The position numbers and the translations under genes were made by a program. Shown one piece after another: positions 37,789 to 49,696 of a DNA stretch of 64,000 nucleotides. Position 1 is the stretch's first letter, and each line of letters starts with the position of its first letter. Source of the stretch: Planctomycetota bacterium (GTDB lineage: Bacteria > Planctomycetota > J058); the NCBI GenBank assembly GCA_023954375.1, contig JAMLIC010000015.1, positions 124,001 to 188,000 on the forward strand. Reading direction: 5' to 3'. The notes under the pieces are model-generated. The model was given only the letters and a program-made list of their open reading frames with translations. It had not been told where the DNA came from and made no database searches.

Positions 37789-38613
37789 ATGCGCATCCCG
37801 AGGGCGTGGTCGAAGGCCGAGGACGAGGTCGAGGCGCGCGGCAAGCGCCTGCACCTGGTCGCCTGGGGCTGGGGCGACGACGTCGCCGCCGCGGGCCGCC
37901 TGGCGGCCGAGCGCCTCGCGCGCCTCGTCGAGCGCGTGCGCCGGGGCGAGCGCTTCCCGGACCTCTACGGCTACGGCCTCGAGCGGCCGCTGCGCGAGGA
38001 GGTCGTCGAGCACGTCGGCGAGGCCGGGATCGTCACGCGCAACGTCTACGGCGCGCTCGTGCTCAACACGGCGAGGCTCCTGTTCATCGACGTCGACCTC
38101 CCCGAGGGCGGACCGTCGCTCGGGCAGCGCCTCCTCGGCCTCTTCGGGCGACGGCCGGCCGACCCGCTCGAGCGCCTGCGCGAGGCCCTGCGCGCCGTGG
38201 CGCCCCTCACCTTCCGGCTCTACCGCACGGCCGCGGGCCTGCGCGCCCTGGGCGTCGACCGGCAGTTCGAGCCCGGCGGCCAGGCGGCCGAGGCGCTGAT
38301 GACCCACGCCGGCGCGGACCCGCGCTACGTGAAGCTCTGCAGGGCGCAACGGAGCTTCCGCGCCCGCCTGACGCCGAAGCCGTGGCGCTGCGGCGCGCCG
38401 CCGCGACCGCCCGGCGAGCACCCGCGCGTCGACCCCGACGTCGTGGCGCGCTTCGAGGCCTGGCGGCGCGAGTACGAGGCAGCGTCGGCCGGGTGGGCGA
38501 CGTGCCGCTACCTCGAGACGATCGGCGCCGGCCACCCCGACGAGGTCGCGGCCGGGTTGATCGCCCTGCACGACCGCGTGTCGCGCGCCCAGGCCGACCT
38601 GCCGCTCGCGTGA
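37789..38613 (+). CDS. Conserved protein of unknown function (VNTARLLF..RLTPKPWRCG type)
   Basis: 274 aa, soluble. The conserved features are YGALVLNTARLLFIDVDLPEGGP, FRLYRTAAGLRALGVDRQFEPGG and a strongly preserved block DPRYVKLCRAQRSFRARLTPKPWRCG. I recall proteins with this block in many bacteria, without an assigned function. A DVD motif next to hydrophobic strands and a YRTAAGLR stretch are loosely reminiscent of primase/polymerase-like palm folds, but I cannot support that further. It lies 41 bases after the transporter on the same strand. Confidence 0.6.
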   Translation: MRIPRAWSKAEDEVEARGKRLHLVAWGWGDDVAAAGRLAAERLARLVERVRRGERFPDLYGYGLERPLREEVVEHVGEAGIVTRNVYGALVLNTARLLFIDVDLPEGGPSLGQRLLGLFGRRPADPLERLREALRAVAPLTFRLYRTAAGLRALGVDRQFEPGGQAAEALMTHAGADPRYVKLCRAQRSFRARLTPKPWRCGAPPRPPGEHPRVDPDVVARFEAWRREYEAASAGWATCRYLETIGAGHPDEVAAGLIALHDRVSRAQADLPLA

Positions 38614-38680
38614 CCTGGCCCGCGCGCCCGCCGGCCGGCATGATGACCCCGCTCGCCCGGCGCGAGCGCCCGGGAGGCGC

Positions 38681-42862
<4,182 letters not shown>

Positions 42863-42866
42863 CGGG

Positions 42867-43646
42867 TCATCGCCCTCCGAGGAGCGCCAGGACGACGACG
42901 AGGAACGCGACGCCCACGGCGCCGCGTCGCCGCCGGCCGACGGGCAGGAGCAGCGCCGCCCCGTGCAGGACGAGGGGCAAGAGCGCCAGGGGCCCGAGGA
43001 GGGCGACCATGCCCGCCGTCGCCAGCCCCGCGAGCAGCCACGCCGCGACGAAGGAAGGCCCGGGGCCGGCGAGGTTCGAGTAGAGCTCCTCGCCCGGGCG
43101 CGGGACGAGCGCCGTCTTGCGCAGCACCTCGAGCTGCAGGATCGCCCCCGAGCAGGCGGCGACGACGGCGAGGCCGCCGTCGCCGAGCCACAGGGCGTGC
43201 GCGGTCAGGGCGAGGTTCAAGGGCTGGACGAGCAGGACCTCGAGCACCCAGTGACGCACGAGGAACGTCCCCCCGCGCCGGGCGAGCGCCATCAGGCAAG
43301 CGAAGGCGAACTGGCCGAGGGTCAGCGCCAGGAACGGCGCGCCGAGCGCGGCGTTCACGGCGACGAGGGCCACGACGACGAGGCCCAGGAGCCCGGCGAG
43401 GTCGCGCGGGGCGACGCGGCCCGAGGGCAGCGGGCGCTCCGGGTGATGCCGCCGGTCGTAGGGCTCGTCCTTCCAGTCGTCGATCACCCGCAGGGCGAGC
43501 AGGACGAGGACCGCGTGCGCGAGGCCGAGCGCCAGCCGCGGCGTCGCCGGCCAGCCGGCGGCCGCGCCGTACCACAGGGCCGCGAACGGCGCGTGAACGG
43601 CCGGCGCGAAGGCCTCGCGCACGTAGCGGACGAGCCTACGCGGCAC
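42867..43646 (-). CDS. UbiA-family prenyltransferase, last gene of the AfsA-type operon
   Basis: 259 aa with about seven to eight TM segments. The first aspartate-rich motif is LRVIDDWKDEPYDRRHHPERPLPSGRV (Asp56, 57 and 60), which binds prenyl diphosphate through Mg. The usual second motif DxxxD is not obvious; in its place is LEVLRKTALVPRPGEELYSNLAG, a form seen in a subgroup of bacterial UbiA proteins. Members prenylate aromatic or other lipid-soluble acceptors in the inner membrane. It overlaps the dikinase gene by 11 bases, so it is translationally coupled to the biosynthetic operon. Confidence 0.85.
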   Translation of the reverse strand: MPRRLVRYVREAFAPAVHAPFAALWYGAAAGWPATPRLALGLAHAVLVLLALRVIDDWKDEPYDRRHHPERPLPSGRVAPRDLAGLLGLVVVALVAVNAALGAPFLALTLGQFAFACLMALARRGGTFLVRHWVLEVLLVQPLNLALTAHALWLGDGGLAVVAACSGAILQLEVLRKTALVPRPGEELYSNLAGPGPSFVAAWLLAGLATAGMVALLGPLALLPLVLHGAALLLPVGRRRRGAVGVAFLVVVLALLGGR

Positions 43647-46248
43647 GGTCCTCGAGCCTCCGCACGACCCCCAGGCCGCCGTCGACCTCGATCAGCTCGC
43701 CGTCCTTGATCGCGGCCGTCGCCCCGCGCACGCCGACGACGGTCGGGATCCCGAACTTGCGCCCGGCGATCGCCGTGTGCGACAGGAGCGAGCCGCGCTC
43801 GACCACGAGGCCGCGCGACGAGAGCATCAGGTAGAGCCAACCCGGATCGGTCTCGCGCGCGACCAGGATCCGGTCGCCGTCGTCGTCCGGCAAGGGGCCC
43901 TCGGGCGCCGACGTGAGCACCCGCGCCCGCCCCCGCACGACGCCCGCGCTCGAGCCGAGCCCGGTGAGCGCGCCCTCGCCGACCGCGACCTCGACGTCCG
44001 CCTCGAAGCGCCCGGCCGCCACGGCCCCGAGGGCGACCACGCGCATCGCCTCGGGCCGCGCGTCCGACTCGGCCCGGCGCAGGACCACGAGCCCCCGCGC
44101 GGGCGCCGTGAGCGTGCCGTCGACGGCGCCCTGCACCTCGTCGGTCGTCAGGTCCCACACGTCGTCAGGCCGCTCGAGCGCGCCCTCGGCCGCGAGGCGC
44201 TCGCCCAGGGCCCGGTAGAGGCGGCGAGAGACGTCGTACAGCTCGCTCCGCCAGTAGCGCGACAGCTCGCGCCGCCGGGACCCGGCGCGCACGACCTCGA
44301 GCAGCGGCCAGAAGAGCGCCCGCGCCGGCGCCCGCAGGCGGCGAGCGACGAGCGCCTCGGCCGCCGACCGCGTCGCCTGCTCGCGGGCGCGCAGGTCGGC
44401 CAGGCGCAGCCCCTCGCGCGCGTAGCGACGCACGATCGCCAGGAGCGCCGCGGGCCGGTCCCGCAGGGCCGGCACCTCGAGCTTGAGGTCCTCGGGCCCG
44501 CGCGCGCCGTACCTCGCCAGGTGCGCCCGCACCTCGGCGGCGAAGGCCGGGCTCGCCCGCTCGAGGTCGTCGAGCGAGACGCCTCGGTCGAGGAGCGCCG
44601 CCAGCGCCGGGTCGTCCTGCGCGCGCTCGCCCAGGGCCACCGCGCCCTGGACCACGCGCGCGCTCTCCAGGTCGTCGTCGCCGCAGAGCAGGTCCGACAG
44701 CAGGGCCGGGTGGTCGGCGAGGAGGCCCTCGCGCCGGGCGAGCGCCCCGAGCGCGCCGTGGGCCAGGATCAGCACCGCGTCGTTGACGAGCGTCGGCCCC
44801 CAGGCGGGCAGCGTCCGGCGGGCGAAGCGGCGCGCCGCGTCGAGGAGCGCCCGCGCAGGGGCGCCCGGGCGCAGGGCCGCGAGCGCCTCGCCGCGGGCCG
44901 CCTCGAACGTCGCCCCGAGCGCGGTCATGTCCGCCTCGAGCCGCGCCGCCCGCCAGGCCAGGTTGGCCACGGCGCGCGCGGTCGCCAGCGCGCCGTGGTC
45001 GGCGGCGTCCGGGTCGAGCGGCCGCTCGAGGCCGATCGCGGCCTCCCAGTGCGGGCGGTAGAGCCCGAACAGCGGGTGCGCGGCGAAGAGCGCGTAGAAG
45101 GCGTCGAGCCGGTAGAAGACGCGGGCGCCGACGCGCCCGAGCATGCGCTCGAGGTCCGGCTCGAGCGCGGCCAGGCGGTCCGGGGCGACGCCCAGGCGCG
45201 CGAGCGCGTCGCGAAACGCGTCGCGGTAGAACGCCCGCGCGAAGGCGTAGGTCAGCGCGCGCGTGCGGCCGGGGAAGCTCTCGCACACGTTCGAGGCGTC
45301 GAACACGGCGCGCTCCTCGGCGACCACCTGGAGCGGCCGCGCCTGCACGACGAAGAGCCGGTCGCCCTCGAAGCAGCCCTCGACGTCCTGCGGCCCCTCG
45401 CCCAGCCGCGCCTCGACCTCGCGGCCGAGCGCGGCCACGCGCGCGAGGTCGCCCGCCGAGAGCGCGGGCGCGTCGGCCAGGGCCGGCGGCACCGCCTCGA
45501 GCGCCGTGCCGCTGCCCGCGAGGACGACGCGCGCCGTCTTCGTCGCCCGCCGCTCCCGCAGGACGCGGCCGGTCGCCGGGTCGAGGTGCAGGTGGTCGAC
45601 CTCGACCCGCTCCTGCACGATCCCCTCGCCCAGGCCCAGCGCCGCCGCCACGACGTGCTCGCGCGCGCCGGTGCGCGGGTCGCGCGTGAAGAGCACGAAC
45701 GCGCGGTCGGCGCGGACGAGGCGCTGCACGCCCACGGCCACGTCGTGCGCCAGGAGGTCGCCCCCGCGCGCGCGCAGGTAGGCCAGCGCCGGCGAGGAGA
45801 CCACCGACGACCAGACGCGCACGAGCGCCTCGAGCAGCGTCGCGCGGGTCGCGCCGAGGACCGTCTCGCTGGCGCCCGCGTGCGGGTCGTCGGCGCTGTC
45901 CTCGCCCGCCTCGCCCGCGAACGACCCGCGCACGGCCAGGGGCTCGTCCTCGCCGAACCCTCGCGCCGCGTCGAGCACGGCGCGGGCGACGTCCCGGGGC
46001 GCAGGTCGCCGGACGAGGTCGTCGCGCAGGGCGGCGAGCCCGCGCGCGTCGGCCGGGTCGAGGCGCGCCAGCCGAGCGGCCACCTCGGCGCGGACGGGCT
46101 CGAACCAGGCGCGGAACGCGGCCGCCGTCACGCAGACGAGCGGCGGCACCGGCAGCCCGGCCCGGGCCAGGAGCACCTGCCGGTGGAGCTTCCAGCCGAC
46201 CGTCGCGGGCGACGTCGGCGCCGTGGGGGGGAGCACGAAGGACGTCAC
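43636..46248 (-). CDS. PEP-synthase-like dikinase with rifampin-phosphotransferase architecture
   Basis: 870 aa. An N-terminal ATP-grasp domain (about 10-310: WKLHRQVLLARAGLPVPP, AVRGSFAGEAGEDS, DVEGCFEGDRLFVVQARPLQ) is followed by a central helical region (330-750) and a C-terminal swivelling phosphohistidine domain (770-865) with the acceptor His824 in RGSLLSHTAIAGRKFGIPTVVGV. It lacks the PEP/pyruvate TIM barrel of true PEP synthase. The domain order and length match rifampin phosphotransferase (RPH), which passes the beta-phosphate of ATP to a small molecule. Here it probably phosphorylates an intermediate made by the neighbouring enzymes (inference). GTG 46248 overlaps the reductase gene's stop. 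Confidence 0.85.
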   Translation of the reverse strand: MTSFVLPPTAPTSPATVGWKLHRQVLLARAGLPVPPLVCVTAAAFRAWFEPVRAEVAARLARLDPADARGLAALRDDLVRRPAPRDVARAVLDAARGFGEDEPLAVRGSFAGEAGEDSADDPHAGASETVLGATRATLLEALVRVWSSVVSSPALAYLRARGGDLLAHDVAVGVQRLVRADRAFVLFTRDPRTGAREHVVAAALGLGEGIVQERVEVDHLHLDPATGRVLRERRATKTARVVLAGSGTALEAVPPALADAPALSAGDLARVAALGREVEARLGEGPQDVEGCFEGDRLFVVQARPLQVVAEERAVFDASNVCESFPGRTRALTYAFARAFYRDAFRDALARLGVAPDRLAALEPDLERMLGRVGARVFYRLDAFYALFAAHPLFGLYRPHWEAAIGLERPLDPDAADHGALATARAVANLAWRAARLEADMTALGATFEAARGEALAALRPGAPARALLDAARRFARRTLPAWGPTLVNDAVLILAHGALGALARREGLLADHPALLSDLLCGDDDLESARVVQGAVALGERAQDDPALAALLDRGVSLDDLERASPAFAAEVRAHLARYGARGPEDLKLEVPALRDRPAALLAIVRRYAREGLRLADLRAREQATRSAAEALVARRLRAPARALFWPLLEVVRAGSRRRELSRYWRSELYDVSRRLYRALGERLAAEGALERPDDVWDLTTDEVQGAVDGTLTAPARGLVVLRRAESDARPEAMRVVALGAVAAGRFEADVEVAVGEGALTGLGSSAGVVRGRARVLTSAPEGPLPDDDGDRILVARETDPGWLYLMLSSRGLVVERGSLLSHTAIAGRKFGIPTVVGVRGATAAIKDGELIEVDGGLGVVRRLEDRAA

Positions 46249-47156
46249 GCGACCGCCTCCCGCAGCCGCGCGAGGGTCTCCTCGGGCGTGCGCGCGAGGT
46301 GCGCGAGCCCGTGACGCTCGACCGCGCGGTCACACGCGAGCGTCTGGTCGTGGGCGAGGAGGTCGAGCCGGTCGAGCCAGGCGCCGGGCAGGGCGCGCTC
46401 GGCGAGGGCCAGCGCCCGCCGGGGCACGGGCAGCCAGCGGCGACGCCGCGGCGCAACGGCGCCCAGCGCGTCGGCGAGAGGGGGCGCGTAGGTGAGCGAG
46501 AGGTTGAGCGCCTCCTGCGTGGGCGGCCGCTCGAGGAGCCCGCGCGCGAGCGAGAGGAGCGACTGCCCCAGGTCGTCCGCGGTGATCAGGCTCAGACGCT
46601 GCGCGCCCGTGCCCGGGAGGACCGACCGCGCCGCCAGCGCGCGCAGGGCCGGGTCGCCCGGCCCGATGACGAAGCGCGTGCGCACGACGCGCACGCCGAC
46701 GCCGTGCGCGCGCCCCCAGGCGAGCGCGAGCCCCTCGGCGGCCGCCCGGCTGCGCGCGAGCGGCGTGGCCGGCCGGAGCGGCGCGTCCTCCGTGACGGCG
46801 CGGAGCGGCCCCCTCCCGTAGACGCTGGCGGAGCTGGCGTAGACGAGGCCCCGGCAGCGCGCCGGGTCGAGGCGACGGAGGAGCCGCTCGAGGGCGCGGA
46901 CGTTCGTCTCCTCGAAGCCGGTCCCGTCCGTGTCGACCTGCTTGACGGCGAGGTGCACGACCACGTGCTCGTCGCCGGCCCTCGCGAGGAGCGCCTCGGG
47001 CACGGCCCGCACGTCGCCCGGCACGACGTCGAGGCCGCTCACCTGCCGCCGCGACAGGGCCAGCACGCGGAGGTCGCCGCCGTCGCGCGCGTGCGCGCGC
47101 AGGAGCGCCCGGCCGCGCACGCCGGTCGGCCCCAGCAGCACGAGCGCGCGGGGCAT
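46245..47156 (-). CDS. NAD(P)-dependent epimerase/reductase (extended SDR), atypical active site
   Basis: 303 aa, Rossmann fold. The N-terminal nucleotide motif is VLLGPTGVRGRALLRA (GxxGxxG form). VVHLAVKQVDTDGTGFEETNVRALERLL and VYASSASVYGRGP follow the extended SDR (NAD-dependent epimerase) pattern. The catalytic YxxxK is not found at its usual place: the segment after SVYG is TPLARSRAAAEGLALAWG, so Tyr and Lys are replaced. The protein may be a non-epimerising reductase or a binding homologue. ATG 47156 shares one base with the stop of the methyltransferase gene. Confidence 0.78.
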   Translation of the reverse strand: MPRALVLLGPTGVRGRALLRAHARDGGDLRVLALSRRQVSGLDVVPGDVRAVPEALLARAGDEHVVVHLAVKQVDTDGTGFEETNVRALERLLRRLDPARCRGLVYASSASVYGRGPLRAVTEDAPLRPATPLARSRAAAEGLALAWGRAHGVGVRVVRTRFVIGPGDPALRALAARSVLPGTGAQRLSLITADDLGQSLLSLARGLLERPPTQEALNLSLTYAPPLADALGAVAPRRRRWLPVPRRALALAERALPGAWLDRLDLLAHDQTLACDRAVERHGLAHLARTPEETLARLREAVA

Positions 47157-47785
47157 CAGAAGACCCCCGGCAGGAGCCGCGCGCGGCCGCGGGCGTACTC
47201 CGCCCAGCCGGGCGCGCGGACGAGCGCCCGCTCCTCGACCGCGATCCGGGCGAGCACGGCGGGGACGAGGCCGAGCGCGAGCAGCGCGAGCGCCGGCCAG
47301 GTGTAGAACGCGGCCACCCAGCCCGCGTGCGCCAGGAGCATGCCGGCGTAGGCCGGGTGGCGCACGGCCCGGTAGACGCCGCCCGTGACCAGCGCGCCCG
47401 GGGCGCGCACGCGGTGCGAGTAGCCGGCGCCCAGCGCGACGATCGCGCGCAGGCGCAGCAGCGCCCCGGCCGTGAGGACGCCCAGGCCAAGGGCGAGCGG
47501 GCCGGGGCCCAGCGGGCCGGCGAGCGCCGGCGCGGCCAGCGCCGTCGCAGCGCGCGCCAGCGCGTAGGGCTCGAGCGTCCCGCGGTCCTCGGCGGGGACC
47601 GCCCGGCCGGCGTCGGGCCGCGTGGCGACGAGCGCCTCGACCACGACCCACGCCAGGTAGACGGCGACCGTGGTCAGCGCGAGGAGGCGGGCCAGCCCCT
47701 CCTGGCGCAGGGCGGTGGCGACGCCCAGCCCGAGCACGCCCGCGCCGAGGAGCGGCGTGAGGACCAGCGGCAGGGCCCGCCTCAC
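47156..47785 (-). CDS. Isoprenylcysteine carboxyl methyltransferase (ICMT/PEMT)-like membrane protein
   Basis: 209 aa from GTG 47785, with five to six TM segments. The C-terminal signature is complete: GALVTGGVYRAVRHPAYAGMLL, then AVEERALVRAPGWAEYARGRARLLPG. These are the SAM-binding RHPxY and E-E motifs of ICMT/PEMT/NnrU-like methyltransferases. Members methylate carboxyl or hydroxyl groups of membrane lipids or isoprenoid-linked substrates. GTG 47785 overlaps the hydroxylase stop (GTGA). In this operon it could methylate the lipid product. Confidence 0.82.
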   Translation of the reverse strand: MRRALPLVLTPLLGAGVLGLGVATALRQEGLARLLALTTVAVYLAWVVVEALVATRPDAGRAVPAEDRGTLEPYALARAATALAAPALAGPLGPGPLALGLGVLTAGALLRLRAIVALGAGYSHRVRAPGALVTGGVYRAVRHPAYAGMLLAHAGWVAAFYTWPALALLALGLVPAVLARIAVEERALVRAPGWAEYARGRARLLPGVF

Positions 47786-48552
47786 GACGCCCCCCGCAGG
47801 GCCCGGAACGGCCACAGGAGCTGCCCGCGCCAGCCGGGCGGGATCGACGGGTCGCCCGAGCCGAGCGCCTCGGGGGGCGTGACCTCGTCGGGGTCGAGCG
47901 CCGTGCCGAAGAGCCAGTCGAACAGGCTCAGCCCGCCGCCCAGGTTCTTGTAGTCGCCGCGCCCCGAGCGGTCGTGGTGGAGGACGTGGAAGCGCGGCGA
48001 GGCGAGGACGTACTTCAGCGGGCCGCGCAGGCGCACGTCCAGGTTCGAGTGGGTGAAGAAGGCGAGCACCATCTGCAGGGCCGCCAGCAGGCCGACGAGC
48101 TCCGGCTGGACGCCCACGAGCGTGAGCAGGAGGGCGAAGAACACCTGCTCGCTCACGAACTGCACGGGGTGCTGGCGCAGGCCGCTGAGGAAGTAGACGT
48201 GCGTCGCGGCGTGGTGGACCGCGTGGAACGGGTAGAGGACGTCGTAGCGGTGCCAGCAGCGGTGCGCGAACCAGATCGCCCACTCGAGGACCAGGGCGCC
48301 CAGGGCGAACTGCGCCAGCGGGTGCCAGCCGGCCGCCGGCCCCCGCCACGCCTGCCCGAGGAGCCACGCGAGCGCCATGGGGAAGGCGGGCCGCAGGGCG
48401 TGGACGGCGAGGTTGCCGACGAAGTCGGAGGCCACGTAGGCCATGTCGGTCCGAACGTGGCGGGCGTCGGCCCGCTTGCGGGCGCCGAAGGCGGTCTCGA
48501 GGAGCGCGAAGGCGACCACGGAGACGACGAGGATGATGAGGAGCGTGCTCAC
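47782..48552 (-). CDS. Fatty-acid hydroxylase/sterol desaturase family membrane enzyme
   Basis: 256 aa, four to five TM segments. The three histidine boxes of di-iron membrane hydroxylases are present: HRCWH (97-101), HAVHH (110-114) and HVLHHD (189-194), with HSN at 168-170. Members hydroxylate or desaturate acyl chains, sterols or carotenoids using O2 and an electron donor. The GTG start overlaps the stop of the AfsA-like gene by four bases, so it acts with that enzyme in the same pathway. Confidence 0.9.
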   Translation of the reverse strand: MSTLLIILVVSVVAFALLETAFGARKRADARHVRTDMAYVASDFVGNLAVHALRPAFPMALAWLLGQAWRGPAAGWHPLAQFALGALVLEWAIWFAHRCWHRYDVLYPFHAVHHAATHVYFLSGLRQHPVQFVSEQVFFALLLTLVGVQPELVGLLAALQMVLAFFTHSNLDVRLRGPLKYVLASPRFHVLHHDRSGRGDYKNLGGGLSLFDWLFGTALDPDEVTPPEALGSGDPSIPPGWRGQLLWPFRALRGAS

Positions 48553-49514
48553 GCGACACCTCGGCCGGCGTGGCGGGCCCGCCGGTAGACGCGCCCGGGG
48601 ACGACCCGCGCGCCGGCGTCGCCCAGCAGCACGACGCGCTCGCCCTGGCGGGCGGTGAAGTGCAGGCGCAGGCGGCGCAGGCCGGCGCGGCCGCGCTCGA
48701 CCTCGTGCGGGAGGGCCACGACGCGCACGGCCGCGTCGACGCGGGCCAGGGCGGGCAGGCTCACCGTCATGTCCTCGAGCACGAACGCGTCGCCCTGCGG
48801 CGTGCCGAGGTGCAGGTGCGCGATCGCCTCGGCGAGCTGGCGACAGGCCTCGACCAGGTAGAGGCCCGGCCAGCGCCCCAGGCGCCCCGGCTCGAAGTAG
48901 GGGTGCTCGGGCAGGGCGCGCACGCGCGCGTCGAAGCCGTCGCCCGCGCGCGCGACCCACTCGAGGAGCACGTTCTCGTCGAGGCGCTTGTGGACGGCCT
49001 CCCGGGGCACGGGCGTCCGTCCCCCGGGCGCCCGCGCCTCGGGGCCGCAGGGCGAGGCGAGCAGGTCCTGGAGGGCCGCCTCGTCGACGAACGACCAGCG
49101 CGCCCGGCCCCGCAGGAGCGCGCGCCCGGCCTGGCGGGCGGCGAGGTCGAGCTCGACCTCGCCCGCCTCGGCCGGCCGGGCGTCGGCGTCGGCGACCACC
49201 GGGCCCTCCTTCTCGGCGAAGCCGTCGAAGCGCACGCGGAACGCGCACGCCGCCGTCGCCGGCCGCGCCGGCAGGTCGACCCGACGGCGCGCCGCGACCA
49301 GCGCCACCTGCCGCCCCGCCTCGAGCAGGTAGAGCCCGGGCAGGTGGTCGACCTCGTGCTCGAAGAAGAACGGGTGCCGGGGCACGAGCCGCACCCGGCA
49401 GGCCACCCCGCCGCCGGGGCCCTCCTGCACGGCGTCCAGCAGCCGGTCGCCGTCGCGCGTGACCCCCACCGCTTGCGCGTCGAGCGCGCGCCAGCCGTCG
49501 TCGTCGTCCGCCAT
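48549..49514 (-). CDS. AfsA-like double-hotdog protein (butanolide/A-factor synthase family)
   Basis: 321 aa; GGAGG lies six bases before ATG 49514. Two repeated hotdog halves are seen. The first has HPFFFEHEVDHLPGLYLLEAGRQ (His57, Glu65), the second HPYFEPGRLGRWPGLYLVEACRQ (Glu222). This HxxxGxxLxEAxRQ pattern is that of the AfsA family, whose Streptomyces member condenses a beta-ketoacyl-ACP with dihydroxyacetone phosphate to start gamma-butyrolactone signals. In the second half the His is replaced by Arg214, so only half one may be catalytic. It is the first gene of a six-gene operon of tailoring enzymes and sets its likely chemistry. It could instead be a dehydratase or thioesterase. Confidence 0.8.
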   Translation of the reverse strand: MADDDDGWRALDAQAVGVTRDGDRLLDAVQEGPGGGVACRVRLVPRHPFFFEHEVDHLPGLYLLEAGRQVALVAARRRVDLPARPATAACAFRVRFDGFAEKEGPVVADADARPAEAGEVELDLAARQAGRALLRGRARWSFVDEAALQDLLASPCGPEARAPGGRTPVPREAVHKRLDENVLLEWVARAGDGFDARVRALPEHPYFEPGRLGRWPGLYLVEACRQLAEAIAHLHLGTPQGDAFVLEDMTVSLPALARVDAAVRVVALPHEVERGRAGLRRLRLHFTARQGERVVLLGDAGARVVPGRVYRRARHAGRGVA

Positions 49515-49573
49515 CGCTCACCTCCGCTGCCCGAAAGGTAGCGCGGCGGGGGCGTTCGCCAGGCGAAACAAAG

Positions 49574-49603
49574 CCTATAGGTTCATGAAGCAGGGCTAAA
49601 CAA
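49574..49603 (-). promoter_or_regulatory. Predicted sigma-70-type promoter of the AfsA-type operon
   Basis: In a short AT-rich island, read on the minus strand, TTGTTT (49603-49598) is followed after 18 bases by TATAGG (49579-49574), about 60 bases before the ATG of the AfsA-like gene. The match is partial (3 of 6 and 4 of 6 positions). The -35 box abuts the arm of the inverted repeat at 49604. Confidence 0.35.
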
Positions 49604-49690
49604 ACCACGGAGGACACGGAGGACGCGGAGAAGACGCGCCAGGAGGGTGACCTGCCTGGCCTCCTCCGTGTCCTCCGTGTCCTCCGTGGT
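49604..49690. repeat. 29-bp inverted repeat of CGGAGGACA units
   Basis: The left arm starts at 49604 (accacggaggacacggagga) and the right arm ends at 49690 (...cctccgtgtcctccgtggt), about 29 bases each with one or two mismatches, around a 28-30-base loop. It lies between the AfsA-type operon and the PAP2 gene and could terminate PAP2 transcription. Similar accacggag repeats are familiar as dispersed elements in environmental bacterial genomes. Confidence 0.85.
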
Positions 49691-49696
49691 GAGTCC

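Noticed and set aside
43636..46248. Genuine phosphoenolpyruvate synthase (ppsA)
   Set aside because: The C-terminal PEP/pyruvate-binding barrel is missing; the protein ends at the phosphohistidine domain.
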